Source: Macrothele yani (lineage: Eukaryota; Arthropoda; Arachnida; Araneae; Macrothelidae). From it: a stretch of 64,000 nt of DNA. Under the pieces are notes generated by a model. It worked only from the letters and a program-made list of their open reading frames with translations. It ran no database searches and was not told the DNA's origin. The DNA is taken from assembly GCA_039090855.1 (NCBI GenBank), contig CM077016.1, positions 51,727,436 through 51,791,435 of the forward strand, given 5' to 3'. The position numbers and the translations under genes are program-made. Positions 9,037 through 20,612 of this stretch are shown here, one piece after another; position 1 is the first letter of the stretch, and every line of letters starts with the position of its first letter.

Positions 9037-10256
9037 CACTATCTACCAACAAGTAATTGGATACCCCTGCAATCAACGATATCTGCGGTCCTGATACATG
9101 TCACGGCCGCCGCCGTTAAATATCGTGTGGGAAACAACAACGCAACCAGTCGCATGCAGATGCCACGCAGTTCGGAGCTCTCTGATTTCGAGAAAGGTGT
9201 AATCGTCGGGTATCAAAGAAATGGCCGATCCATACGTGACATATCCAGCGAGTTGAAGTACCCAAAATCGACAGTGGCCAACGTGATTGGCAAGTGGAAG
9301 ATGAGAGGTGACTGTCGGAATGTGCCCCGACCCGGCAGACCAAAAAAAAACTGGGAATTAGAGACCGACGGGTGCTGGCCAGAGAAATTCGGAAGAACCG
9401 CACCAAATCGATGAGCCACATCCGCGAGGAGTTTCAACAGACATCCGGGAGTGTTCTGTCGATGAATACCATCCGTAAGGGAGCCCATCTGCTCGGTTAT
9501 CATGGACGTGCTGCTGTCCACAAGCCTTTGATCACCAAGTCCAACAGCGCTGTTCGGCTAACGTGGTGCAAAGAACGTCGACAGTGGACCGTTGAAAAGT
9601 GGAAACAGGTTCTCTGGAGCGACGAATCAAGGTTCACCCTCTACCGTTCGGATGGCAGGATCTGGGTTTGGCGTCTGCCTGGAGAACGCCTTCTGCCGGA
9701 ATGTATTGTGCCAACTGTGAAGTTCGGCGGCGGTTGAATTATGCTACGGGGGTGTTTCTCGTGGTATGGCACGGGATCCTTGGTCGCAATTCCTGGTAGA
9801 CTCAACGCCGAGACCTACTGCACCATTTTAGATGACTATGCGCTTCCTACGTTGTGGCAGTTTTACGGGGTGGACCCATGTTGCTTTCAGGATGACAATG
9901 CCACCTGTCATGTTGCGAGGTCCACCATGGCTTGGTATGGTGACAATGGGGTTAATCGAATGGACTGGCCTGTGCAGAGCCCGGACCTTAACCCTATCCA
10001 GCACCTCTGAGACGAGTTGGAGCGTCGATTTAAGGGGTGTCCCCACCGTCCGAAATCGGTGAAGGAACTGACCTGTGTTCTCTAAGCCGAATGGAAGAAA
10101 ATACCGCTAGCCGTCGTACAACGCCTGGTTGAGGGTATGCCCCGGATGGTCGCAGCTGTAATCGCCGCTCGTGGAGGCTCCACCAACTATTAAAGGTGAA
10201 TAAACTTCGTTTTCCTTTGCTACTACAGGGGTCCAATTACTTGTTGGTAGATAGTG
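9037..10256 (+). mobile_element. Tc1-type transposon, full length (DD34E)
   Basis: The inverted ends are CACTATCTACCAACAAGTAA... at 9037 and its complement ending 10256. They match over about 25 bp with a TA at each side. Length 1,220 bp. Confidence 0.92.
9154..10193 (+). pseudogene. Tc1 DD34E transposase, catalytic Glu changed to Gln
   Basis: The start at ATG 9154 or 9160 gives 'MPRSSELSDFEKGVIVGY', a helix-turn-helix/paired-like N-terminus. An A-run near 9345 causes a frameshift, and the protein continues at 9372 ('[18 protein letters not shown]'). First Asp is in '[10 protein letters not shown]', second in 'FQDDNATCH'. Thirty-four residues later the expected Glu is Gln (NPIQHL, codon CAG), followed by TGA where Trp is usual. 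Another stop splits 9737/9741. The C-terminus '..AARGGSTNY' ends at 10193. The copy is dead at several positions. Confidence 0.88.
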
Positions 10257-10658
10257 TATACATGTATTTTTTCTGGGACCTCCCTCACCACCAAACAGAA
10301 ATTTTGTATATCTGTATGTAGCGTAGGTTCCGCATCCCCCACGGGCAGGGTGGTCTCAGACGGGCATTGATATCCCTTCAAATAGTTAAGCGAAGCTCTC
10401 TTTACGAGACGCGAGAAAATTAATTGTTCGGGCATAGGCACGAGATGACACATCCGATCACAGTGTTTTTTTGCATGCGCTTGGACATCGGCCGTGGTCA
10501 GGTTTTGAAGACTTCCGATTCCCGAAATTCCGTGTCATTGAGAAATAATCGTCCAAAAACTTGCATTTTTAGCGGGTTTTCCAGGTTTTGAGAATGGGTC
10601 GTTTTGTTACCCATTTCCTCCAAAGATCTTCAGCGGATCGCGGTGACACTTGCCACAG
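10257..10658. other. No gene; first copy of a direct repeat
   Basis: About 10393-10550 ('cgaagctctctttacgagac...cgggcatag.cacga.atgacac') recurs at about 11009-11170 in the same orientation with roughly 20% change. SINE-A copy 3 lies between them. The family is unidentified. Confidence 0.6.
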
Positions 10659-10670
10659 AGAAAGGGAAGG

Positions 10671-10904
10671 TTTTTTTTTTTTTGTTTGTTTTTTTTGTTT
10701 GGTGGTTTAACGACCACCGTGAGCAACTCAATGGGCTATAAGCAGTCGCCCGTCCCTAATTTAGGGTCACTGGCTCCAGGGAAGGGAGAGAGCCAGTGCC
10801 GTAAGACAAACACAACATCCATGCCTCACCGGGATTCGAACCCGGACCCCGTTCGGACGAATGATCAGAGGCCATCGCTTAGACCACTGCGCCACCGGGG
10901 CGAC
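10671..10904 (-). mobile_element. SINE-A copy 3, with 12-bp target duplication
   Basis: Poly-T at 10671, conserved body, B box and head 'gccaccggggcg'. AGAAAGGGAAGG is repeated exactly at 10659-10670 and 10905-10916. Confidence 0.92.
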
Positions 10905-11008
10905 AGAAAGGGAAGGACATGGTGTTAGTATCATGGTGATTGGTAGTGTCGTATAAAAATAATGATCATTAAAAAAAACTGACCAATTTTTAATAATAAT
11001 TGAAAAAA

Positions 11009-11170
11009 TACGCTCTCTAAACGAGACTCGGGACAATTAGTTCTTCGGGCATAGCTACGACATGACACAACCGATCACCATGATTTTTGGCATGCTATTG
11101 GACATCGTCCATGGTCAAGTTTAGACCTTTCCAATTCCAGAAATTCCTTGTCATTGGGGAATTTCAATTA
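11009..11170 (+). repeat. Second copy of the 10393-10550 direct repeat
   Basis: It shares 'cgctctctaaacgagac', 'ttcgggcatag', 'atgacaca.ccgatca' and 'ggacatcg.c.atggtca' with 10393-10550. The rest of 11171-11680, including a T/G-rich stretch at 11320-11345, has no gene. Confidence 0.7.
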
Positions 11171-11680
11171 AAACTAGATGGCCTTTTACCTGAACCATTT
11201 CACGAAAGTCGGCTCACTAACATTAATTTTTAAAAATCGTTTGAATTAAAAAACGAAGAAATGGAAAGACAGTCTGTTAGCTCAACACTTGCTTAATCTA
11301 TAATAATAAACGGAAGTTTGTGTATGTATGTTTGTGTGTGTCTGTCTTTCGCGATGCAAAGTGAAAAACGTGGTTCCAGATCCGAGTGTGTCTTTACGCT
11401 TTGTTTACATGCAACCTGATCACAACCAACGTAAAGCACGTTCGGTTTTTAGAATTTGTTATAATAGACGCCTTAATTTTGCAATAGCTTCGCTCAAAAT
11501 TTGCCGACTGTACCCGAGTTATCGGTTACCTTTGGCGGTTTGTCCTAGTATTTTCCTTAGCATTTGTTGCAATGTCAAAAAAAAAATGCTTCCTTTTATC
11601 ATTGCATAACACTTGAATTATTTTTAGGAGAAAATCATCCTTGCTTAAAAAGCAGCTCCATAGCTAACCTTCCTTCAATA

Positions 11681-12478
11681 CATTTGTGAAAATTGCAACA
11701 CATTGAAGGACTGCTGGTATTAGCTTGAAACTTACAGGATATGTACAACAGGTTGGGACGTGAAACTGATTCAAATGTCAGTGAAATGGCGCGTGCGGTT
11801 TCGGAGCAGCGCCCTCTGAATTGTCAGGTCTTGGGTATAAAAGAGCTGGCTCAAACGAGATGTTGCAATCGAGCCGCGGATGGCTTAGTGGTTAGCGAGT
11901 CAGACTATCGTTGCAAGGTCCTCAGGTTCGAGCCTGGGCTGATCTTTCGGGGATGGTGTGATTTACTAACAGTCGCTGAATATCCGCCGTGCATCGGACG
12001 AGCACGTTAAGTGACGGCCCACAGGCTGGACCCACTGGTTAAATGGGTATTCTTTCCTATGCCCCCCCTGAAATTCTCTCACCCCTCTGTATGAAACATC
12101 GTACTTGTACGGTGGCGCCATCTACTGTACTCTAATCTCACTACAAACTGTTCTGTCAAAGTTGCTAGACTTGCTCTCATTCCTTCCGTTTCTGTGTCCT
12201 GCCCAAAAGGCGATCTCGCTGTAGGTGGCTGGGACCTAAACTCTACTCACTGTGGACGGAAGTCCAACAAGAAAATGATAAATACTGTGACGTGTAATTC
12301 GAAAGAGATGTTGCAATCAGTGAAGAGCCAACATTGAGTCTAAAAGGTGTTTCTACTTTCTCACTATGCCCCGTCGCCGAAGAAGGTCGCATTATGAACA
12401 CCTGACGGACTGAGCAAGGAAGGATTGTTGGGATGAGAGAAAACGCCAGTACAATGATGCAAACGTACACTGTTAAAA
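11681..12478 (+). mobile_element. 5' fragment of a Tc1-type element, split by a SINE
   Basis: A TA (11679-11680) precedes CATTTGTGAAAATTGCAACA. After removing the SINE at 11871-12304, the frame at about 12366 begins 'MPRRRRRSHYEHLTD' (typical Tc1 transposase start) and is stopped after 15 residues. The remaining element is missing. Confidence 0.65.
11871..12304 (+). mobile_element. SINE-B, full length, with 14-bp target duplication
   Basis: The tRNA-like head is 'ggatggcttagtggttagcg' (A box) with B box 'ggttcgagcctgg', then a long body with 'cgtgcatcgga.gagcacgttaag'. GAGATGTTGCAATC flanks it at 11857-11870 and 12305-12318. At 434 bp it is long for a SINE. Confidence 0.88.
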
Positions 12479-12510
12479 ATTAGTACTTAGAAATAAGCAA
12501 AATGAACTCA

Positions 12511-12958
12511 TTTTTTACGCTTTCTAACCGTAGTTTGAAGAAGTGTATATGCTCCAGCTTTCTCCGTCTGTCCGCACGATAACTCGCGTAAAAATGGTTC
12601 GATTTCCATGAAATTTTAGTATGTGGTAGGGGACCACCTGGGGACGAACCCCATTAAAAATGGGGTCAAAGGTCACGACATAGGAGCGGGATCCATTCCA
12701 TTGGCCTTATGCGTCATAACTTGCGTAAAAATGGTTCGATTTCGATAAAACTTTACATGTTGTTCCGGAGGTATACTGAACCAATTCTGTTTAATATCAT
12801 CGAAATGGGATCAAAGGTCAGGACACAGAAGCGAGATTTATTCCACAGCCATTATCCTCATAACTTGAGTCATAATTTGAGAAATGATTTCTAGTATGTT
12901 GGAATTGTTGGATAGCTTATAATAATCAATGCATTGCATGATTTTACTAACTTGTTGA
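12511..12958 (+). repeat. Interspersed repeat R1 with ~145-bp internal units, copy 1
   Basis: It begins 'ttttacgctttctaaccgtag'. Two internal units each begin 'ataact.gcgtaaaaatggttcg' and contain 'caaaggtca.gacac', with a third partial unit. The same repeat occurs at 25723-26250. No ends typical of DNA transposons were recognised. Confidence 0.75.
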
Positions 12959-13124
12959 GTATATTCTGGGCTTATACTAGCTCCGAGTACTCGTGTCTCA
13001 TGTTTGGAAAAGGCACGTACTCATTTTTGAGTACATACAGGGAATCAATTGTGAGTATATCTGGTATTTCTAATTTGAAATATATGTACTCAAAAAATCC
13101 ATATATTTAAATATTAATATATGT

Positions 13125-13189
13125 GCTCTAACTTCATTCAGTTTCTGTGCCCTTTCAGGCACGGGACAGAAACTTAAAGAAGTTAGAGC
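13125..13189. repeat. Hairpin-forming inverted repeat
   Basis: 'gctctaacttc' and 'agtttctgt' at 13125-13148 pair with 'acagaaact' and 'gaagttagagc' at 13166-13189. The interior contains 'gtgcc...ggcac'. It lies beside SINE-B and may be a short palindromic element. Confidence 0.75.
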
Positions 13190-13473
13190 GAATCTAGCAG
13201 TTCTGACAGAATAGTTTGTAAGAGAGAGAGCACACTAGATGGCGCCACCGTATGATTTTGCTCATAAAAGGCAGAGAGAAATTAGGTGGGGGGCGGGGCT
13301 TAGGAACTTTAACCGGGGGATTCCTATCCGGGGGCCGTCACTTAACGTGCTCGTCCAATGCACGGCGGATATTCGGCTATTGTTAGAAATTCAAGCTACC
13401 AGGCTGGGTTTGAACCTGGGGTCCCTCTACCTGTAGTATGAATCTTTAACCACAAAGCCATTCGCGGCTCGAT
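13190..13473 (-). mobile_element. SINE-B copy 2, reverse orientation
   Basis: On the minus strand it reads 'gccgcgaatggctttgtggtt', B box 'aggttcaaaccca', then 'gtgcattggacgagcacgtt' and 'ggtggcgccatcta', matching the copy at 11871-12304 with indels. Confidence 0.85.
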
Positions 13474-13640
13474 TTCAAATTTGGAATAGGTGTACACCAT
13501 ACATACTCATTTATTAATAGAATCAACTGGAAGTATATTATTCGATGGCCCATCTAGGAAAATAGATATACTCGTTTTCACATGCGCGGCAAACGGACCG
13601 CACAATTTTATGACAAATATAGTGAGGAAGCGACAATATA

Positions 13641-14860
13641 CACTGAAGTGCAATTGAATTAGAGACAGCTGGCGTTATGCAAATGGGGCGCTGCGGGCGG
13701 CCCTGTAAACGGAAACGACATGACGTACGCAGCGATCCGACAATATAAGGAGTGATGCGACGAGAATCAGTAAGAGTCGGACGCAGTATGGGTAAGACGA
13801 AAGATCTAAGAGCATTTGATCGTGGGCAAATCGTCGGGGCCCGACGAATGAGTCACTCCATCTCGGAAATCGTGCAGGCACTGGGATTTTCACGAGCCAC
13901 TGTGTCACGGGTGCACCGTGAGTGCATCGAATCCGGTAAAACCATCCCTGCAAGGGCCAACTGCCGTGGACAACAGCGTGTGGATGAGCGGGGTCATCAT
14001 CGGCTAGCTCGCATTGTTACAGCGCATAGACGGGCCACAGTGCAAGAAATCACTCGGCAATTTAACGCTGGTGCACAAAAACGTGTAAGCAGCCACACCA
14101 TCCAGAACCATCTCCTCGCTATGGGGTACAGAAGCCATCGTCCCACGAGGATACCGCTGCTGACCGCACATCACAGGGTGCGAAGATTTGCATGGGCGCG
14201 GGAACATCGTCACTGGACCCTAGACATGTGGGAAAATGTTGCCTGGACTGATGAGTCGAGATTCACCTTGGTACATTGGGATGGCAGCATACGAGTACGG
14301 CTCAAGCCACATGAAGCGATGGATCCTTCTTGCCAGCAGGGTACTCTTCAAGCTGGTGGGGGGTGGTATTCTCATCTAGGGACTGTTTACGTGGACTGAA
14401 ATGGGACCCCTGTTACGTGTGACATCGTCACTCACAGGTCAACGTTACCTGGATATTCTAGACGACCATTTGCTCCCGTTTGTGCGTCTTCAACATCCCA
14501 CTGTGGACCTCATCCTGCAATAAGGCAATGCACCGTGCCATCGCTCCCGAATTGTATCCGAATGGTTGGATGAATACTCCACCGACGTGACCTCGCTTAC
14601 TTGGCCAGCTAGGTCACATGACCTCAATCCCATCGAGCACATCTGGGATGCCATCGAGAGAAATGTTCGAGGTTCTGATTCCCTCCGTCAAATCTTCGTG
14701 AACTGTGGGAGCTTGTTCAGGGGTCGTGGACCCGTATGGCTTCCCAACGCTTCCGGTGTCTTGTCAAGTCCATGTCGAGACGAATCGCCGCCGTCATCAG
14801 GACGAAACGTGGTGCTACACGTTACTAGACAGGTATCTCTAATTCAATTGCTCTTCAGTG
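13641..14860 (+). mobile_element. Tc1-superfamily (DD36E-type) transposon, full length
   Basis: The ends CACTGAAGTGCAATTGAATT... and '...AATTCAATTGCTCTTCAGTG' are inverted with a TA on both sides (13639-13640, 14861-14862). Length 1,220 bp. A second copy is at 23263-24464 and a third enters at 63780. Confidence 0.92.
13788..14828 (+). pseudogene. DD36E-type transposase, inactivated
   Basis: A long intact part (13788-14399) starts 'MGKTKDLRAFDRGQIVGARR' and includes the two helix-turn-helix segments ('SISEIVQALGFSRATVSRVHRE') and first Asp ('AWTDESRFTL'). After a shift near 14370 the frame continues 'LTGQRYLDILDDHLLPFV'. The second Asp position reads stop-Gly ('LQ*GNAPCH', TAA GGC instead of CAA GAC). 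The Glu survives in 'DLNPIEHIWDAIE', 36 residues on. The end reads '..GATRY' at 14828 in the original frame. It is dead, but the N-terminal half is well kept. Confidence 0.88.
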
Positions 14861-14862
14861 TA

Positions 14863-15780
14863 TTATTCTTAAGATGGACCCAAATATTGGTAATGTAAAA
14901 ATGTACACAATGATATTTTATGCATAATTAAATTACTTGTGATCAGTGACTTTGTTGTACTAATTGTTTATGTGTGTCACTTTACGCATTTATTAAAAAA
15001 ATTTCTCTTGAAATCTATAATGTTTAAAATGAAGTAATACGAGATTATATTTACATTTATTGACGTAGTTATTTGTAAGTAAGTATGGTTACTTATATTT
15101 GAGCATATCATGTACTCGTTTACGATATGATGGTTCTTAAAAAAAAAAAAAAAGGAGTAGGTCCAGCCTCTCATTTTTAAGTAGATTTTTTTAACAGTGT
15201 AGCGTCAGTGGACATATGAGGTTCGGACGCACAGAGATCCGGGAAATGGACCGCTAAAAAGCCAAACAAATTTCTACAGTAAAATCTTAGAAAACACAAA
15301 CGAAACATTATCCGATTAATGAGTTGCCGTTACGGTAACCCACCGAACGAGATGGCCGTTTATGGCATTGTTGTAATTCAATGTCAAAATCCAAATGCAT
15401 AAATGGTACCATTACCTTGTTAATTTCATGATTATCAGCCACTTGCTGAAATTTGCATAAGACCTCGTACAATTGACCATCGAGCTAACAATAAAGTTAA
15501 AGTTAGCTGGTTTTGACTTGACGATTACAAAACCTCAAACTGTTCCTGCCCTCTGGAGATTACACGTGAAACAAAAATCCTGGTTAATATCATCATCGTC
15601 TGAAGCTTACTGTGCATATGGAATAGGAAAAAGCATAAAATAGTATATTTTGTGCAAAACAAAAGATGATCTTGATAATACTGGGATACAAAGTTTAATC
15701 AATACAGAACGTTTTTTTCTGTTATGCCATTCCTACAGACATTCCACTAGGAGCTCTAGGAAATCTTACTCTGGGGGAGA
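14863..15780. other. No gene seen
   Basis: AT-rich sequence with a short poly-A (15138-15153). No splice-bounded exon or element end was recognised. Confidence 0.5.
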
Positions 15781-15809
15781 TAAAAATTGAGCATGGGTTG
15801 TGTTAAAAA

Positions 15810-16360
15810 CCAGGAGAGACAGACAGAGAGAAGGAGAGACGAGACAGAGAGAAACAGACAGAAAGAAACAGAGGGAGAGGGAGAGAGAGAGAGACGGAGA
15901 CAGAGGGAGAGAGAAACAGAGACATACAGAGACAGAGCGACAGAGAGGGGGAGAGACAAAGAGCGACAGAGAGGGGCAGAGATACACGACAGATGGAACT
16001 AGACAGAAAAACAGAGGAAGAGCGAGAGAGAACCAGAGAGAGGGAGAGAGAAACAGAGACACACAGAGACAGACGACAGAGAGGGGAGAGACAGAGAGCG
16101 ACACAGAGAGAGACAAACAGAGGGGGAGAGATACGCGACAGATGGAACTAGACAGAAAAACAGAGGGGGAGACAGACAGATGGAGAGAAAGAGCGACAGA
16201 GAGCGGCAGACAGAGACAGAGAAAAGAGAGAGAGAGAGAGAGAGAGAGAGATAAACAGGCAGAGAGGGGTGGGGAGACAGACAGAGAGCGAAAGAGAGAG
16301 AAACAGAGAGAGAGAGAGACAAAGAGAAACGAGAGACAGAAACATAGAGAGAGATCTGGG
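15810..16360 (+). repeat. GA-rich polypurine tract with ~150-bp higher-order repeat
   Basis: About 550 bp of nearly pure purine (GAGACAGA-type) on the plus strand. The non-purine landmark 'cgacagatggaactagacag' occurs near 15986 and again near 16136, giving a 150-bp superunit. The long open frames on both strands (Arg/Glu/Thr or Ser/Leu repeats) are artefacts of this composition. Confidence 0.9.
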
Positions 16361-16379
16361 AAAGTATTCGCTTTCAAAA

Positions 16380-17790
16380 AACTTTGGCATTCGGAAAGAC
16401 TACATTGGCCGAAACATTAACCAGATATAATTCCTTTACATTGTTTTAATGTTATCATTATTTCTTAGAAAATATGACAAATATACTTTCTCATAGTTTC
16501 CAAATACATACATCTTGATTCTTTTCATCACGCTGTTTAGCATGACAATTGACTTAGCAGTAATTTTAATTTCCAAAACTCTGCTGCAGTCGTTTGTCTC
16601 AACCACATAAGAACAAATTAAAATGTTATTTAGCAATCTTCATTTAATTTTTAAACACCGTGTTGACTTCGTTACACAACATCCCATAAATTTTAAACTG
16701 CATTTTGAAACCACTCTACAGCACAAACTTGCTAGAAAAATCTGACTTCTTGTGAAGAAAAGAACATGAGCAAGAAATATAGCAGCAGTGCCGTTAAAGA
16801 TAAATGAAAGAAAAACAATGTTCCCAGAATGCCAGTTTGAAATGTGTGTACCCTTATTAGCAAGATAATTTCCCAGGGGATGGACAACTTTCTATCTCCT
16901 GTAACATTTTGGAGGATGAAGACTTCCTTGCTCGGTGCCATTCCCAGCTAGTCCCGGATGTAGTAATTTACGTAGAGTGGAGCAGCTTTTTTCTTTTTTG
17001 CTCTTTTCCCTATCAGTTTTTAATGCTTCTTTTTTTTTTTTTTTTTTTTTTTTTTTCCACCTCTTTATAAATTTGAAAAATCGTCGTATCAAGCGCAGCG
17101 TACGAAGGGGAACTGTTAGCAAGGGATTCAGAATTAAGTCCTGTCCGCTGCTATTTTTATTTCGGTGTGATCAACAACTATATCAGAATATGCGCAGAAT
17201 TCACTAAAAAGTTCTTAGCAAGCCTAAAATTTTAGCAAATGTTCTACTATAGTAGACGAAAAATGTGCCCACAGGTACTCTTAAGGTTCGCATTAAATAT
17301 AGGTTCAAAGAAAAACGAAACACGCATACCCAATCAAATGTGCTGCAGTGAATTTGGACAACCGGTTGCTTGGGAATATGGCAAGTTGATCCTTTAGGGG
17401 ACTCTACAGGAAAGCCATGTCTGTGGTTTTTCTCTCTGTGCAGCCAATGAGAAACCGTAATAGATTTAGTAAAGCAAATAGCCATCATTTATTATCTGGG
17501 CCTATCTTGTGGGATGAAAAATATCTTCTAAAAAATTATTTGCAAACTGTTTCATGCGTAAACATTTGTGAAGCCCAAATTAAAACCTCTTAGTGAATGA
17601 CTTGTTGGGAAGCAAGATAAAAAACTCTCTAAACACGATTCAACTAATTCACAATTAGCCAAACCACATTTTAAAAATTAAGTATATTTAAAGCTAAAAA
17701 CACTAGTTAAAAGAATCTAAAGGCGAGACCTTTCGGGGTCACCATGAACACATCCCCAAGCCAAATATTGTAAGAAACGAAACTACGGTA
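16380..17790. other. No gene seen; 28-bp poly-T
   Basis: AT-rich sequence. A T homopolymer spans 17029-17056. None of the short frames carries a recognisable domain. Confidence 0.5.
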
Positions 17791-17792
17791 TG

Positions 17793-18487
17793 CACTATAT
17801 TGACAAAAGTCACCGGACACTCCTTCAAAAGCAAATGAACGGACCCGTTCAGTTGTTAAGATGCGCGGTACAACTGCAAACGGTATTAAAACAAGCCTGG
17901 AGCTGACAGCGATCATATCGCACTGTGAGGTTGAATGAAAATGTGGCGGCAGGAGAAAACTGGCTTTGAGAAAAGAAAGATTATTGGGTGTTATGTTAGT
18001 GGGTTGTCCATAAGAAAACCCGAGAGGCGTTTAAACATAACCAAGTCAACTGTTTCGGATGTACTGAAATAGTGGAAGACACATGGTGTGCCTGAAGCAG
18101 CAAAACGTACCGGCAGACCAAAGAAAATCAGTAATAGAGGACGTGGAAGACGCAGGAGAGTTCGTTACAGCTAATAGATGGAGCACTACTGCACAAGACC
18201 TCAGCATACAGGTGAGTAAAAATGCAGGAACATCGGTATGTACACCTACCATTCGCAGAAAACTTGATTCCATGGGTTAACCGTTGTCGTGCGGCTGCTC
18301 ATAAGCCTTTCATCTCCACTCGGAATGCTACTCGTCGTTTAGCATGGTGCAAAGAACATTTATTGTGGACCGTAAATCAATGGAAACGGGTCATATGGAC
18401 TGATACACGATCAATCAGTCAATCTAGATACACGATCCATCAGTCGATGGCCGTGTGTGGGTATGGCGGCAGTCGGGGGGGGGGGGG
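17793..18487 (+). mobile_element. 5' half of a Tc1-type element (family F), truncated
   Basis: It begins CACTATATTGACAAAAGTCA, the inverted end of the family seen complete at 23028-25464. Broken transposase follows: 'QQNVPADQRKSV'-type frames, 'HKPFISTRNATRRLAWCKEH', and first-Asp region 'VIWTD' disrupted by a small local duplication ('tacacgatc.atcagtc' twice). It ends in a run of 13 G at 18475-18487, where a mariner fragment in the opposite orientation starts. Confidence 0.8.
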
Positions 18488-19034
18488 ATGCTCATCCTTG
18501 TTCCTCTGGATCAGGTCATGTGGCACCCATTTTCCTGCCTTCTGAATCTTTCCCAGTGCGCGTACACGATTGGAAATGGTTTGTTGAGTTACCCCCAGTT
18601 GTTCAGCTAGTTCGTTTTGCGTTTGAGACGAATCTTCATCCAGCAATGCTTGCAGTTCCTCATGTGCAACCTTCCGCTACGTTCTCGATCGCTAACATCC
18701 AAATCCCCTGCTTTAAACTGTCTAAACCAAATCTCACACGTGCTTTTCGATACAATATTCTCCCCCAGAACAGAACAGATCGTTTCACATGTTTTTGCAG
18801 CACGTTTTCCTTAATGAAATTCGTAACGAATGCAGTGTCGAATAATTGCAGTATCGCTTGCCATCTTTCCCCTACCGATGTGCAAGTGCGTTTGACTATT
18901 GGGCAAACTTCTGTGTCACATTTTATACTCTAGACCAGTTACGGTCACATGACAACAACGCGGAGGAGTGTCGGATATGTAAATTAGCGGTATACGTCAC
19001 ACAAAAAACGCTTAAAACTTATTTGTACACCTAA
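18488..19034 (-). mobile_element. 5' part of a mariner element (DD34D type)
   Basis: The right edge TTAGGTGTACAAATAAGTTT (minus strand, from 19034, with TA outside) is a typical mariner 5' inverted end. Inside, the minus strand encodes 'CETICSVLGENI', 'SKSTCEIWFRQFKAG' and 'DEDSSQTQNELAEQLGVTQQ', then 'AGKWVPHDL', the helix-turn-helix region of SETMAR-like mariners, with frameshifts. The catalytic part is missing; the sequence stops at the G run. Confidence 0.82.
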
Positions 19035-19036
19035 TA

Positions 19037-20081
19037 CAAAGAAGAGATTCACCAAAGTTAGTGACAACGTTTGGTTTTACAGTGCACCCTAAACGAATAA
19101 CATTAACCTTCAATCACGGTTTTCACATTATGTTTGCGCAATCCCTGTATTTATGTTTAATACTTTTCCTGTCCCTCTAAAAGCATCAGTACCAATGAAA
19201 GGGTTCACCCATTCGTAAATTAGGATAGATCAGGAAAATTTATTAGAACCAAAAGAAATGCATCATGTTATGCCTTAACCGAGATTCAAAATTGAGCTAC
19301 ATGGTACTTGAAACTGGCTCGTTAACCACGAAGCATAGAAGCAATGGCACAGTGTGAGGATGAATTAACCAAAATCTGCCGTATTTTGGCATTTTTGTGT
19401 ATTTGCCTCTGTTCTTAACATTTACTATGAATTCGAGGATTTCTTTCTGTTTTCCCCAAGCTTCAGTAGAAACTGCGACTTTGATGTTGAATGACTTTCG
19501 TCGGCTTCTAGGAACTCACAATGCGCATTTTAAGGAAAACCCCTCCCTGTCCATTTTTTAATGAATTCCGGAACTCCCAGGAACGCAGAATTTGCATTTC
19601 GATGGAAACTGCAATTTCAATCCCCCCCAGTTTCAACAGAAGCCGCTATTTCGATGATAAAGTGAGTTCATGAATCTCCAGGAAAGCATGACGTGCTTTT
19701 TACTAGAAAAATTTCATTCTTTCTATCTTTTTCTATTTCTTCTGCTATTTCTTTTTAAGGTAACTCATCTCCCTGCCATCCGGAAGACGAGGTGGCAAAA
19801 CTCATAGCGAATCGACGGAAAGACTCAATAAAATTGATTTTACTGGCTTAACTACTTTAGGAAAAGTTATGTTACACGCAAAGACGGCAATCTTAGTTTC
19901 AAGCTATGACGTTTTTTTTAAGAAAAGAAAGAAATTTTACTTGTTTTTTTCCTCAGTGGCCTGTACATCGGGAGCCTATTTTCCCCACAGGCAACTTTTC
20001 CTAGCAAAACGTTCATCACAGAAACTTACGTTTGTAATGTATTTTATCAAATATACGGTTGTGACATTGTACAGAGATTAA
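19037..20081. other. No gene seen
   Basis: About 19440-19700 contains two or three loosely similar ~100-bp segments ('...actgc.a.tt.gatg..gaa....agttcat..a.ctccaggaa'). No supported coding sequence. Confidence 0.4.
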
Positions 20082-20510
20082 AACATGTGTCCAGACGACA
20101 AATATGCAGCGAGACATTCTGTCCGCGTAGCTTAGTTAGGAGAGCAACTTACTCCGGAGTGAGGGGGGGGGAAGGGGGGCGCTTCGATGTCCGTCGTGGA
20201 CAAACTTGTGTTTTCACATTGGCGCCCGACTGTGGAATATGGATCCACTGTCCGTTAGGTTCTTCGAAAAAGGTGTGATGTTTGTTCCACACATGTTTTG
20301 GAGCTAATGAAAAATACCTACTTCGCTTCAAAGACAAAAAAAAATTAAGAAGGAGATGATCTGACGTACTACAGAAATGAAAACATGTGTCAAGACGACA
20401 AATCTGCAGCGAGACGTTCGGAGAGCTCAGTTGGGAGAGCGACTTACTCCGGATTGAGGGGGCGCGGTTTGACGTTCTTCGCGGACAAACTTGTGTTTTC
20501 ATACGGTCTT
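20082..20510 (+). repeat. Tandem duplicate of a tRNA-like repeat (family T)
   Basis: 'acatgtgtc.agacgacaaat.tgcagcgagac' begins two copies at about 20082 and 20379. Each continues into a tRNA-like segment, the first reading 'gtccgcgtagcttagttagg' then 'agagcaacttactccggagtgag', and then 'gacaaacttgtgttttca'. The B-box half is lost. The same tRNA-like unit appears as dimers at 43286 and 56907. Confidence 0.7.
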
Positions 20511-20612
20511 CCCTTAGTCACTTCAACTGCTACACCATTTAAATTTATTATTTTTAGGATGTAGAATTTCTTCTCCTTCGGTGGCTAAACATAGGAGAAC
20601 AACCCTCATATG

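Noticed and set aside
13142..13170. Second histone-type stem-loop ('gtgccctttcaggcac')
   Set aside because: The stem is only five pairs, begins GT instead of GG and lacks the CAAA/ACC flanks. It is the tip of a larger inverted repeat.
15766..16420. Long open frames (up to ~206 aa) on both strands
   Set aside because: They are forced by the GA-rich repeat and consist of Arg/Glu/Thr or Ser/Leu/Cys runs with no domain.
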